64,000 bases of DNA from Cytidiella melzeri (taxonomy: Eukaryota; Basidiomycota; Agaricomycetes; Polyporales; Irpicaceae). Location of the stretch: positions 19,797 through 83,796 of the forward strand of contig JABYQR010000200.1 of assembly GCA_022592445.1 (NCBI GenBank), written 5' to 3'. Under the pieces are notes generated by a model. The model was given only the letters and a program-made list of their open reading frames with translations. It had not been told where the DNA came from and did no database searches. This document shows positions 33,049 through 45,414 of this stretch, piece after piece. Each line of letters opens with the position of its first letter. The stretch's first letter is position 1. Both the position numbers and the translations under genes were made by a program.

Positions 33049-34208
33049 GTTTTGTAGGGTTACGAGAGGCTCGATCTAAAGTACGTGATCTGTGACCTGT
33101 GACCGATGTTCAAAATGACGATGTTCGGAGGCCTTGTGACCGTGACCCGAACCTTAGGTCGTGCCAGTACAGTAGTTTCGATGATTAAGGGAGCGATCAG
33201 CAGATACGGCCCGGAGCTGAGGGCCGGCGCGTCACGTGCATACGAACTTATGCGTTGCTGAAGCGCCCGGCGGTTACGCTGCAACTCACAGTACTGTATT
33301 TCCTTTCTCCCTACAACCCACACCCACAAGAACGAAATGGACATTTCTTGTAGATATCACTGAATATTCCGAGGCACATGAAGCTTGCTCAGGTCAGTGG
33401 ACTGATCATGGGCTCGTATACGTTAGGACTAGAATGGTATGATGGCTGAAACCTTTATTCTGAGCTCGCATATCCCATTGCAGGGCTGACTGGTTTAGTA
33501 TCGTACTTTCTTTGCGCGTATCGCGCGTCTTGACTATAAGTCTCCCTGTTGCGCATACCCTACTATGTGTATAATACCTTAGTTTGTACCGTCCCTGGCT
33601 TCGCCGACGTATAATACTACTGATTTAAAATTTAAAAAAAGACTGGTTTAGTATGCCGTCAGTGCCATTGAGGTTCCATCGTTAACGAATGAGGCGGAAG
33701 TTCCAGTTCCTACCAACCTGTTTGCACTTGCGCGTGCTGAGCAGCGATTACTACATAGGTGTGTATGTCACTGCGCCTGAACTTTTGACTTATGGTACTG
33801 ACAACCCGGTCGTTATATGTGCGAGACTGCCTCAGGTTTAAAACTCGACGGGATTCGCGTAATGTGGCCGGATAGCACAGCGGTATGAGTGACAGACCAC
33901 GATATTCCTTCCAACGGAAGGAGCACTTCAGTTGCGCAGTAAGTACAACCTCTCACCGGCACAACATCGACTATGTTTTAGCTCATCGCCCTGACTGACA
34001 ACTGCAATCTATATGTGGTTCAGCGACCGGTCGTGTTATCTGTTGTTCAAGCTGTACGTACCGGACGGTGAATTACATATGCCGAGCTCACCGTGCGACA
34101 TATCCGAAGGCATGCGCAGACGTGTTTGCACACTGAGCGCGCTGCGGTAGAGAGTGTTCAATTTCTGATTATGATTGACTATAACAATGATTGATGACAC
34201 TTGAGGAT
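33049..34208. other. Intergenic sequence left of the MULE
   Basis: About 1.1 kb with no recognised gene. A tRNA-like stretch near 33867 was examined and not accepted. There is an A/T run near 33625. Confidence 0.45.
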
Positions 34209-34336
34209 AATCTCCCACCATTTTCTCGTCGCCTTTGAAAGTCCGCGCGATAGGCGCCGTTGCCGATCGCAGGGCAGATCTCAACGAGCGGCGGGGCGTA
34301 CTGTAAGGTACGGTAGTGGACGTCGTCACACGTGTA
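34209..34336 (+). repeat. Left TIR of the MULE
   Basis: Begins aatctcccaccattttctcg and ends cacacgtgta. It matches the reverse complement of 39655-39786 with a handful of mismatches and short indels. Confidence 0.88.
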
Positions 34337-34664
34337 TAGCGTCGTCGTAATCAATGTTAGTAAATGAAAAAGTTTGTGCCTCGACGCCTCGTTTCTTCAG
34401 TTTGCTAATGGACTTTTGCGGTGCTACTCATGGACTTCACCCCTATTGGACATTCTTTTGTCTCCTGTCTCATGACTCCTTTGTAGTATGATCGCATTTT
34501 TTGTTTCATCACGCGGACACTGCCTCGTTGCCAGCTTCCTTGTAGTATATAACCCTTTCACCCTGGTTCTCTACTCCTCCATTGTGCTCTCATCTTCGCA
34601 CCTGGAGTGAGTATTCCCCTATTGCTCTTGCGTTATGTTGTATGCTCATATGCCTGTTACCTAG

Positions 34665-34833
34665 TTAACTTGTCTCCGTGTGTACTAGGTACATTCTATA
34701 TTCACATTGTGCTCTCATCTTCGCACCTGGATTAACTCGTCTCCGTGTGTACTAGGTACATTCTATATTCACATTGTGCTCTCATCTTCACACCTGGATT
34801 AACTCGTCTCCGTGTGTACTAGGTCCCTACAGT
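34665..34833 (+). repeat. 67-bp tandem repeat in the MULE 5' region
   Basis: ctccgtgtgtactagg starts at 34674, 34741 and 34808, giving a period of 67 bp over about 2.5 units. A related partial piece (tgtgctctcatcttcgcacc) lies near 34583. It sits just upstream of the transposase start. Confidence 0.8.
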
Positions 34834-35143
34834 CTGCAGTGGGTTTACGGCAGTGCATCCACTCCTGCCTAAGTGACTACGTTCTCTCAACTTGTCATTA
34901 TTTGCTACGCTACTGAGGCCTACTGTATGCTATGGACCAAGCAGGCCAACGTTGCGGTAAGTGCAAGGCCTGGAAGCCATTTGACCAGTACAAGATACGC
35001 ACCCGCAATACTCACAATGGCAAAATTGGCGAGCACACGTCTAAGTGTGAGGCGTGTATGACAGCCAAAGCAGCGTGGGCCCAGGAGAAGTACAGAAACA
35101 ATAAACGGAAACGTCAGAACGATGAGGACGACTTTGCTGAAGG

Positions 35144-35843
35144 TGTAACAGTTAAGGTTACTACTCACCAAGTAAGTTGATAAACTGGGGGGAGTTGATG
35201 GAGATAGAGAGTAAGAGGTGTGGTGAGCGAAGTACTGTGAGGTACTGAGTAGTCCTAGTTCAACAGAGTGGATAAGACTGAGGGGATATGCCCTCAGGAG
35301 TGCCTCTATATATACATGAAGGGGAGGACCCCAGGTACTACCCTAAGACCCCTAATACCTACATGAGTAAGCAAAGTAATCTACCTTACTAAGCATGCCC
35401 TATGCCCTAGTGGTGCCACTTCAATAATCAACCAATAGCAATTGTCCCCATGACCTGACCCCATGACCCAGCTCCAAGGCTAGACTTGTTCTAGCTTGTT
35501 CTAAGACAAGGCTAGACTTTTCCAGAAGGTTCTATGAACTATGACATCATCTAATGGAATGTTCTATACTATGACATCATAGTTCCAGCAACTTCCACAA
35601 GGTTCCAGAGAGTTCTATCATGTGATACACATATAAGGAAAGGAGCGCATCAGCGCATCAATTGATAGGCACTGAGAATAAGCGCCGGAATAGGCGCCTG
35701 ATAAGTGCCAGATAAGCACTGGATAAGCGCCTAAATAGACGCCAGATAAGCGCTGGATAAGCGCTTGACAAGCGCTTAAATATTCCCAATAATACCGTTG
35801 CCTGATAAGGCAAGTCTTGTAGAAACATTGAAAATCTGTGACA
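35144..35843 (-). repeat. Solo LTR, gypsy family C
   Basis: A 700-bp unit with + strand TGTAACAGTT...AATCTGTGACA, flanked by the duplication gaagg (35139-35143 and 35844-35848). It is homologous to the LTR at 60318-61044. The polypurine tract there shows that the LTR reads on the minus strand. It contains a cluster of ataagcgc-type short repeats at 35675-35780. Confidence 0.93.
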
Positions 35844-36703
35844 GAAGGATGGCAGCTGGATTCTGATGCAGCCACGGTGTTATTCGGGACTTTTCTGTCA
35901 GATGTGGCGCACAATGCCGAGAAGGGAGAAGTTGACAATAGTTGCTCATTTCACCTCGGAGCGCGCGTGGAATGTGATGATGAAGATGTTCTGAAATGGG
36001 AAGGAGAGGCACAAGCGAAACAGGTTGCTGATTTGGTTGAGCAGAATACTTTATGGCATTGGTTGTACGTAAATCTAAATTCACACTTGCCGCTCGTGCT
36101 GAATGGGAAATAGGTATGAGCGAAAGTAAATCCATAAGAAAATGGGCGGAACTGTGTACTCGTTCAGTTGCGCACAGTCCGAAGAGCGAGAACACAAGGC
36201 AAAGGTACCGAAAGGCAAGAATCGCGATACTGAGCGCATGCAAAGGTTCCCATGCAATGGGTGGCTTCACATCACTATCCTTGAGGGCCGTGACATGATA
36301 ATCAAGATCAAGCACCTTTGTCATCATGTTTCTTACTTCCCTATCGGGCTGCCAGACAATTGGAAAACCTGGATTGAAGCTAACGCTTCAAAGATGCTTC
36401 CTGGTCAGGTATGTAATTATATCTCTTTGATTATATTGGGCTTACACTTCTTTAGATGTGGCAACATATTCTGTCGGAGGAATGTGGCAGCCAACCGGCC
36501 TCTGAAGTCAACTTAGCGTTTAGTGAAAAGGCCGTATGGTATCATTGGCTGAAGCTTAGCCGTGACAGGTGGCGGCTAGATCCAGATCCCATTGTATCTG
36601 CCCGGAAGTTCGTCACTGAGCATGGGAGGGAGAATATGATCAGTTTGCTAGATGTAGAAGCTGCGCCCAACACAACGGTACTGGCCTTTCAGGTGACGGA
36701 TTT

Positions 36704-37392
36704 TGTCATGGATGGCCTGACTAGCCCTTAATTTTCGCAATTTACCTCTTGTTTTTATCTGTAAAACTCCGGGCTGCAACCCAGTTTCAATTCTCTCTGC
36801 ATAAACTCCTTTGCACGTCTATTAAGCGCCCGTATCACGTGGCTTAGACGCTCCACACGGTCATATTACTTGCTACTACGTCACACTGGCATGTGACTTA
36901 GCTTAAGTAAGACCACATGGCTACAAGCACATGGCTCAGCCCATAGCTAGGGTTTGACGTCATAGATACTGTCCACATGGGCTCCTTATTGTTCTTTCCT
37001 TATTGTTCTCTTTATAGAAGGATGTTCTCACAGGTGTGGGAATGGAATACAATAGTTGGTCTCCTTTTAGATAGATTCTCTCACGGATAGAGTTCTTGGC
37101 AAGGTCTAGACAATAGCTATTGTTCTCCTTTAGGTAGTCCTTTTGTTCTTCGTTCACATGGCTTCTTGCAAAGCCTGCCCTCAACATGGTCTGTGCGCAG
37201 GTCCCTGAAGTCTATATAAGCAGCTACATGTACGCTCCTAGCCCCCATCTCGACCTCTTGGTCTTTACTGGGCTAGCTTTCTGAATAAGTTTGATAGCTG
37301 GTGAACGCATTGTGCTTCACGCCTGCCACCACCTCCTTGTCGTCATCCACATCGTGTCCCTGTTTGTCACGTCGAGCCCTGTCTCCGTGTCA
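36704..37392 (+). repeat. Solo LTR, family S1, copy 3
   Basis: A 689-bp unit TGTCATGGATGG...CCGTGTCA within the MULE transposase, with the duplication gattt (36699-36703 and 37393-37397). It lacks the about 70-bp duplicated block seen in copies 1 and 2. Confidence 0.93.
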
Positions 37393-39654
37393 GATTTTAT
37401 GCAGGCTTGGGCAAAAAATACGCGAGATCTTGCAATGGATTCAACATGTGAGTACGAGCGGTGTATGTTATGTTTTGGAACTCATTTTGGCATACCAGGG
37501 AATACAAACCGTGGAAATTTCGAGCTTTTTGCTGCAGTTGCCGGTGCTAAGGGGTCTGGTGTACTGCTGGCGTATTGCCTTATTCAAACCACTCCCGAAG
37601 CAGCTGTCGGTGCTAAGGAGCTCAATCTAATGCGTTTCTTACATCAGCTCAGGGCCCGCGGGGTTAATCCAGAGTTCACTCTGTCAGATAAAGATTGGTC
37701 GGAAATCAACGCAATGAGGACTGTTTGGCCGAACGCCAAGCATCAGCTATGCTTCTGGCATGCTCTCCGTGCAATGAAACAGAGGTTATGCAAGAGCGGA
37801 GCCACTCCTGGTGCATACAACTGGGCGGAGGCAAAAAGGGAGTTTTCGTTTGTGAGCTCAAGATTCGTGCCCATTGCGCAACAGGACCCTGTATATCTGG
37901 TAAGAATGTATTGGTCTTGTGTCAGTCAGATCTAATATATATGTCCAGATTGCTCCGCCACCTGAGGTACCAAAGTATTGGGTCAGTATACTACGCAACG
38001 GCCGACCTGCGCCCATCACCCCTGCACTCCCAACAATTCAAATTCCGCCTATTGGAAGAATTCCTGCGCCTGCTTTTGACATGGATGAGGGTGTTTCAGA
38101 TGACGAGAGGAGCGACGACGGGATGTATTGGGCAGGCAACAATGTTGAAGAGGATGAAGAGCTTCCTGACTGTGAAGACAACGACGATACTGATGACATA
38201 CGACATGATTTACGAGAAATATTATCAAGGGATGAATCTGACTCGGACGACGAATCAGGAGTTAGCACAGACAGCACGGGAGCCAATCGGGTTGGTCCAA
38301 AATCACAGGACAAGACTTACCAATTTTGTCCTCCCATTCACCGTCTTCCCATACTCTGACTCTTTGCCAAGCACGCTTCCCAGCATCCACTCCTCCCTGA
38401 ACGCCACGGAATGTCTCGGACTTCTCACGATATCAGACGGGACGCTGTGACGGAAATTTATTTTCATTGTCACCGGAATAATCTTATCAAAGTCTGGGCA
38501 TACCTGTGGAATAATTGGTATGCTAGGGACCGATGGCATCTATGGACGCGAAGCACTCATCCGACTTGTATTTCCAATCACCGAACAACAATGATGGTAG
38601 AGGCTTTGTGGCACAACCTTAAGCGCCTCGTGCTTCACAACTACAGCCGACCTCCCGTTGATCTCGCGGTGTATGCTCTCGTCCACGGATCAATTCCCCC
38701 TTACCACATTACTCTCTCTCGCTTCCTTCATGCACGCAGCGGTGGCCGCCCAAAAGGCCTGTCAAACATGCAAGAAGCATTCAAGAAGTCGTGGCAACGA
38801 CTCCAGACTGTTCCTATCAAGGGCACGTACATCACTGACGTTACGCAGTAGAAATGTGACTGTGGCTCACAGAAGTACCATGCACACCTGCTGTGCAAGC
38901 ATCTAGTCCAGGCGGTCGGAGATGTTCCACCATCGTGGTGGTCTCGCGTGCACCGGTTCTATACCGCACCATTCTACGCCGCGCCGAGAGACGGTCAACT
39001 TAATGAGCGACCCCTGGAATCCGATCGCCCGTGCACTAGTATTGCGATCGAGATCGACGACTCAGATGATCATGAGGTCGAAGACCTTGTGCTGGATGAG
39101 GATAGCTGTTCGCGCAGCTCAGAACCGGTCCGTCTGCAGTAAATCTTCTTGTGCATATAATTACTCATTATGATCACTGCCACATGACAGATTAACTCGT
39201 CGCCAGCAAAACCACCACCTACCGGAAGGGATGGCTTAATGCGCACGAGAGCAGGTGGGGGTGCCGGATTTGAGGTAAGTTAATATTGTGATACGGCGCA
39301 GGCAATGCGCTATACTAATTCCTTCGAACCCCTATTAACAGCTCAACGACGAAGCCGAGCGTGAAATTGATGAGCTCATCAATAAGCTCGAAAGAGCTGT
39401 TGTCATTCTCAAGGAGCAGCGGCCGCATTATTCTCAAGATCCGCGGTTCCTTCAAAATGCCATGAAGGTGTTCCGACCGGGTCTGAAGCTCGTCGACAAA
39501 GTCACTCACCACGAGGCCCGACGAACCATGCCCGTCACTAATGGCAGCGCAAGTTCACGCCGATCCCTTCCCGCAAGCCTGGTTGGCTATCAATACACAC
39601 AAAAGTAGTGTACCTGTATTTTTCGTATACCCACTGATTTAATACACTGGCCTC

Positions 39655-39786
39655 TACACGTGTGATGAAGTCCGCTACCGTACCTTACAGTACCTACGCC
39701 CCGCCGCTCGTTGAGATCTGCCCTGCGATCGCCGACGGCGCCTATTGCGCGGACTTTCAAAGGCGACGAGAAAATGGTGGGAGATT
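39655..39786 (-). repeat. Right TIR of the MULE
   Basis: Inverted partner of 34209-34336, ending ggtgggagatt directly against the KDZ terminus. Confidence 0.88.
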
Positions 39787-40283
39787 CACCTATCCGTCCC
39801 GCAATCAAAGCCATATGAGAGGGCATCAAATGCACCTGTGCCGGCCCTTATCTGAATCAGATCGTATGGATTTGCTCACCCGTCTATAAACCCTTGTAGA
39901 ATTACGCTAGATCTAGTAGATCCCACGCTATATTCTGATAACTCCCTTCCCGCCGTGCCTGGGCCGAGACACCGCCCTCTGACCTCCTAATAAGGAAAGT
40001 CCGAGCCTCCGAGGACTTTTCCCGCCCTCTTAGTGTGTCTGAGCAAGAGGCCCCGCCCGCCCTCTCCCGTTTTGGAATGTCCACTGCCCCTGGCAACTTT
40101 CTCCCCTGATAAGGAAAGTCCGAGCCCCTGAGGAGTTTACCCGGCCTCTTAGTGCGTCTGAGCAAGACGCCCCGCCCGCGCTCTCCCGCGCCCTCCTGTT
40201 TTGGAATCTCTGCTGCCCCCGACAACTGGCTTCCCCCCTCAGTGCGCCTGGGCGGAGATCCCGCCGCCCCCTTCCTGATATGG
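39787..40283 (+). repeat. Left TIR of the KDZ element, GC-rich with internal units
   Basis: The first about 200 bp are near-identical to the right end. The remainder consists of imperfect units with ccgcccgcgctctcccg, ggaatctctgctgcc and gtgcgtctgagcaaga blocks. It ends near 40283, where similarity to the right TIR stops. Confidence 0.85.
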
Positions 40284-40563
40284 GATGCTTGCTGCCCACG
40301 ATGACATCCTCGGGCCCTGCTTCTTCGCTCTGCCGTACATATTCTGATAGACATGCGCGCACCACGTTATTGGACCACACTGCATACGCGTTGTAGTTGT
40401 TGACGTGTAGGGTCCAACTGGCCTAATATAGTAATTGTTGTGCGCGTACATCGTGAGAGTTGATGGGAGAAGCTCGTAATTCAACGTTGATTACACGATA
40501 ACGACAACAGCAACCACGACGACCATGGCAGTGACAGCGACCACAACTACTACACTACAACGT

Positions 40564-43500
40564 CTACGCTTTCCTCTGACGCTTCTGCGAGCGATCCTCA
40601 CGCCTTTCCTCCTCTTTGTCCTCGCTCTCTGACTCCTCTTCACCCAAGTCTCTGCTACCTGCGGCGGTACGAGGACCACGAGCAACGCCTGCGTCCTTGC
40701 GTTGCTTACGGGGCTTGCGGGGAGCTTTTTTGCCAGATGCTATGTCTGCTGCGATCCGCTCACGACGTGCCTGCACTTGGGCCTCGCTGATGCGCACGAA
40801 TTTGCACATGCCACTGGTAAGGGCATCGACAACTGATTGTAGCGGCGGAAGGGTATCGCTCAGTTCGCTCGGATTCGTGAACGCAATCCCAGATGGCCAG
40901 CCTTCAAGGATAATGTGGAATCGTTCCACAATTGCTTCCTCAAAGCTAACATAGTTCATCTTCACATTTTCGTTGCCAGTGATCTCAACTACGCGTTCGT
41001 TCAATAGCTATTGTGTGCGCGACATGGTATGTGTTCTCACCTAACAAGGCTGATATCTTATCCCTGATCTGGCTTTTCAGCCATCTTGCCTTCATCTTGG
41101 ATGTCCGAAGCAACCCTGTGTGTCAATACAGGTAAGGAATCCGTTACCAGAATTTCCAGTGGCCACTAAACGTACCTGTAATGCTGCCTCCAGCGACGGC
41201 ATACGCCTCAATCTGAGCTCCAATCTTGGGGGTGTCCCACTTACGGACGGCAATCTCCAAATACTTCTCTAGTTCGGTAGATGTGAAGAACCAACGCGGA
41301 TCCATCGCAAAGTCGGTCGAGCTTCGGACGATGCAAAACATTCCCTGGATGCCAACACGGTTATCCAGGCCGATCATCTGTGAAAGTGTGAGTTCTTTCA
41401 AGGCAAAATGCCTCCCAGCTCATTCGAGTGGCATACTAACTGTTCAATCTTTTTAGAGGTGTTCACCACGTCCTGAATCTTTTCGCGTGCAGTAGGACGG
41501 GGCGCTGACTTTTTCTCGTCTCGATACGCCTTGTACACATGTACGTAGTGTTGTTTCTCCTCTTCTGTGAGGCTGTAGTACTCGTTGGCATAGTCTCGCT
41601 GAACGTTGCAGAGTGGAATGCGCTCTTCGACAGGTACATCTGCAGCAAAATTCCATCAAAATACCAACCATTGGCCGAGCAGGTATGTCGTGGCGTACCT
41701 GCGTTGACCTCCTGATACTTATAATGCAACCAGGCGTTCCACACACTGGGTTTGATGATGTTCAGGTACCTAGTGCCTCCATTGAAGAATAGATTCTCAA
41801 TGTGCGATTCTTTTTTGTTGTGCTTTTCTGCAATTTTGCTGATCCCTCGACGCAGCTGCTGAAAAAGATTGTCGAAGTCGACATCGAATGCATTCTTACG
41901 CGCCTGGCGATCCTTTAACTTGAGCTTTGCGTGGAGCTTTGGAGGCAGAGTGTCGGCCATGTTCGACGTGTTCCCAATGTGCGCAGGAGGTAGCTGTGTA
42001 CAGGCGTTCTGTTGTGCTGCAGGATCAAGTCCTGGGTCAGGAGAACTCGTTTGCCGGCCAACGGAGGTGCTGTTGTCTGATGCGGGTGCTGGCGTCGGTA
42101 CGTGACCTGGTACTGCCAGATAGGTGAACGATTCTTTCTCGGTAGATACGTTGTTGTTAACACCGGACTCATCCAGAGTTGGGCCATCCCTGTCGTGCAA
42201 CACATCGGAGCCTCTAACCTCGGGAAACGCGTACGAATTGGGCAAGAGCCAAGGATGTGGTGCGACGCTCTTGGTACCTTCGGCGGATAGCTGGTGCTTG
42301 TCATTGGGAAGGTTCAATGGAGCAATGTGACCACCATGGTCGACGTCGCGATGTTCATTCGGTGTTGGGTTTTCGTACATCCAAGGAGGACCCATCGGCG
42401 AATGAATTGAAGGGAATGAGAACGGCGGCCACGAGTTTAAATCGTCCATTTGCGATTTTCTTGCACCTTTGAGGAAGGACACGAAGGACAGGAGGCTGAC
42501 TCAACACGGTAAGATTTGTTCACTCTCGTCACGTGGGTCACTGGATCTCATCATTATTTGGCAGCACCGCAGGGGAAGGAGGCGAAATTATAGTACGTGT
42601 ATTCAGCGGTGAGGTTGTGCGTTTACGGAGAGCTAATACAAGTATGAGGGTTGAATTCTAAACCGCAATCCGTATGCATAGCAACAGTCAACGCATACGC
42701 CTCTTCCTTCTCGAGCTCAAGATACTCTATCATGTGGAAGTGCCACTGTGTATTGTGCAGTCGCTCATGATAATTCCAGAGAACGGTATGAACGTATGGT
42801 AGCATGCCGAATCGCTGAATGGCGGCGTCACACGCAGGTCCGAACACTTTAGGAGAGTCTGGAATGAACGAAGCCGAGGGTTCAAGCTGACTTGGAGCCG
42901 GAGAAGCAGGTTCTGTCACTCCGAGTGCGGATGGCAGATGTGGCGCAGGACGAAGAGGGGATGGGGTCACAGGTGACGACACTCGCACGAATGCATCATG
43001 TGGACGACGAGTTGATGAGTGATGAGCAGAGACGTTGCTACCATGCTCGTAAGTCTTTGACTGCGTCGCACGAGGACTTGATACCTGAAAACCCTGCCAA
43101 TTAGCGCTATCAAACATTGAGAAAGTACACTTACGTTCGGTGCGGAAGGACCTGCAATGTCAGCCTGTAGTTGGCCAGCGTTTGCCTGAATGGCTGACAG
43201 ACCGCGCATAACATTGTCAAGGAGGGATTCCTTCTCGCTCAATCTCGCCTCAAGCTCTGCAATCCTCGCCTGGGCTTCCTCAAGTGTACGATGCAAGTCG
43301 GCGTTCTCCGTTTGCATCGACTTGAGCAAGCTCTTTGGGGATGCTTGGCTGGACGTTCCAGCAGACTCGGACGGCTTGACAGGACAGAACGGGTTCGCCT
43401 TATTGATAGCGTCGTCCAATGCACCAGCTGGCCGACCAGAGATTGTGTATACAGAGCTCGTAGGCGTGTTTGGCGCAGGAATCAGGGGAGGGGGTTAATG

Positions 43501-44206
43501 TGATTGTAGCTGGGAGGGGCTCGGAGATTCATGCGCGAGGACCTCAGGCGATTTCCTGACCGTAATGTAAGTCGTAACACAGACTCCAAAAAATAAGTTG
43601 CTTACCCATAGCACGTTCCCACCGCTGAATACATGGTAGCGCAATCAACTCAATAAATGCCTGGGCAGCCTGCACCACGAAAACCTCGCCGTTTGGGTTC
43701 TCATGCCTGATGTGCGGTGTGAAGTATACGTCAGCTTTCACTGCTTCAGGAACATGCTGCGACCCAGGGATTTGGTTTCCATCAACGTGCAGCATGATTG
43801 TTGCACCACCGGAAACACAATCCAAAGCTGTTAGCTATACGGTAAGCTATCAGTCACGGTGCACAAAAACATAGCTCAATCTGTCTTACCATGTCCAGTA
43901 CTGTCTCGAACACACGACGGCGATTTGCCTTGCGGGCATCACTTGAAACGTGCCAGCCCTCGACTCAAAAAACTGTGGATGAAAAGCATCGCGGGGCCAG
44001 TCCTGCTGACCGTCGTCCCACATACCACCGGCCATGAAAGCAATAGTAGCCGCTCTATAGCGCGTTTTGAACTTTTCCGTCAAGCGAGTCGTTGTACAAT
44101 AACACTTCCAGAAGCTGAGCAGCGCTGCCAGCGACGACGACGAGAAGTTGCGGCTTTGCATCAGCTCGTCCTCAGCCTTGATCTGCATCTCGGTAGGTAC
44201 GCTCAT
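40564..44206 (-). CDS. KDZ-associated second gene, unknown function, multi-exon
   Basis: Start taken at MSVPTEMQIKAEDEL (44206). Exonic blocks run through 43887, 43544-43825 (GGATIMLHVDGNQIPGSQ), a coiled-coil block at about 43140-43430 (heptad-like ENADLHRTLEEAQARIAELEARL in shorter runs), 42623-42850, 41463-42482, 41144-41460 and 40564-41004. One block has Trp/Tyr and EEEK/Y spacing (SVWNAWLHYKYQEV, YYSLTEEEKQHYVHVYKAY) faintly like an HMG box. The tail is basic and acidic (KKAPRKPRKQRKD, EEESESEDKEEE), as in a nuclear or DNA-binding protein. Short GT..AG introns, such as the one near 41640-41698, are visible, but not every junction is resolved. Strand and position suggest a partner of the transposase. 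Its family was not recognised. Confidence 0.5.
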
Positions 44207-44442
44207 TGCTGAAGAAATTGGACGTAGGTGATGGTTGGGGGCGAGTTGAAAGGGAGGGAGAGGGGCAGACACGTCACGAAGTACCAGCCTCTTAAGGAGG
44301 TATCGTCGCCCCCTGTATTCCTGCTGATCAGCGGCTAATCGTGTTGGTCCTCTCACCCGCCAAGAGGCCTTAGAGATTTTGCTCAAAGATAACAATCTGT
44401 AGCAACCACTCAGGAAAAACAGTACTACCGCCCCTGTCGCCG

Positions 44443-45281
44443 TGCTCCTGCCCTCGCGCCCACTGCCATACTCCATCAATTGTGCTCGGGAGACGCCCCC
44501 GCACCCGCGCTCACTGTTCAACGCAACGAGCAAATGATATTCTAGATACACGGCTTCTTCGTTGATTCTCTTCGTTGTTTCGAGTAGTATATTGTAATTA
44601 AATGTGCTGAATTCGATACTGAAGCCTGATTCAAAAACTGCGCAAGGGATCTCTTGATATAGGCAGATCTATGGTGGCCAACGGGGCACATACCTTAATA
44701 TATAATCACCGACTGTAGCTATATGTTAGTTGCCTTGGAATAATATTATTGAGCTTGTATGCGCTGTATTTGCGCAGGAACGGTGTTATTTGGAGCAAGG
44801 GACAACATGTCATACATGAGGCATGGTGAGCACGGGAGATGGGTCGCTACACATTGCTGTACGTCTCAAAATTAATAGCGATAGGGAGACGAAGTGTTTC
44901 CCCACTGCTTTAGATGTACTTGAGCGCAGCCGATCGCTTTCACAACGGCTGTGTCGGTTGTGGTACACCCACCTTCCTCCTGCATACCAATGCGTGCCAA
45001 GCGCCCTTCCTCCGCGCAATCGTTCCGTTTGTTCTTGGGGAAACTATACCATCATGTAGAGTACACTTTAAGCTAACTATACATATACTTACCTTCCCCC
45101 CGCCGCCAAAACTCGAGCATCCATGAGGCGGGCAATGCAAGACATGCGCCATTGGCCTCCATACGTACGAAGTACAGTTTGTAGAAGTCTTTAGAAGCTA
45201 CGGAATAATAAAATTCGCTCGTGAGTATGTCCTACGTGTATGATATATGCCATATACCATTTTATTCGAAGGGGATTGAAG
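44443..45281 (+). repeat. Left arm of the giant palindrome
   Basis: About 839 bp matching the reverse complement of 45415-46253 with only about five or six differences by eye (for example tttcgag/ttttgag near 44580, actgcg/atgcg near 44640, and one indel near 45205). It begins about 240 bp upstream of the second gene. Confidence 0.93.
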
Positions 45282-45414
45282 GTCTATTGGTCCAGGTATG
45301 CTGAAAGCTCGTTGGAGCGAAGTCAGTGCAAGAAGCGCGGTACTGAATGCTTGTACATCTGCTTGTACATTCTGGTCTTCCCAGAGTAATTTCGATGTAT
45401 CTAGACTTGTACGG
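45282..45414. other. Palindrome spacer
   Basis: 133 bp of unique sequence separating the two arms. No gene was recognised. Confidence 0.85.

Larger units (their letters stand above)
34932..39608 (+). pseudogene. MULE transposase with SWIM zinc finger, broken
   Basis: Starts MDQAGQRCGKCKAWKP with a small Cys-rich finger (CGKC, CEAC). After a solo LTR (35144) the frame resumes at EGWQLDSDA. A frameshift or unclear intron lies near 36055. The catalytic part is split by a second solo LTR at 36704. After it come a DDE-type MULE core (LAMDST, LSDKDWSEINAM) and the CFWHALRAMK box at about 37690-37780. Downstream are an acidic region, an in-frame TGA at 38357-38359, a TAG at 38849-38851, and a SWIM finger (CDCGSQKYHAHLLCKH) near 38857. 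Final exons are 39191-39274 and 39342-39608. Typical introns include 36414-36455. With both LTRs removed the gene still has at least two nonsense codons, so it is inactive. Confidence 0.85.
34209..39786 (+). mobile_element. Mutator-like element (MULE) with long terminal inverted repeats
   Basis: Inverted repeats of about 130 bp (34209-34336 and 39655-39786) enclose a spliced MULE transposase gene. The element is broken by two solo LTRs (35144-35843 and 36704-37392). Its right end directly abuts the KDZ transposon. No 8-11-bp direct duplication is present on the two flanks, so the right junction has been altered. Confidence 0.85.

Noticed and set aside
33867..33960. tRNA-like stretch (gccggatagcacagcggta ... 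ctcaccggca)
   Set aside because: The A-box-like part and a five-pair terminal stem are suggestive, but there is no B box (gttcga) and the arms do not fold into a cloverleaf.
39787..40380. GC-rich frames in both KDZ ends as small genes
   Set aside because: They are mirrored in the two TIRs and consist of repeat units.
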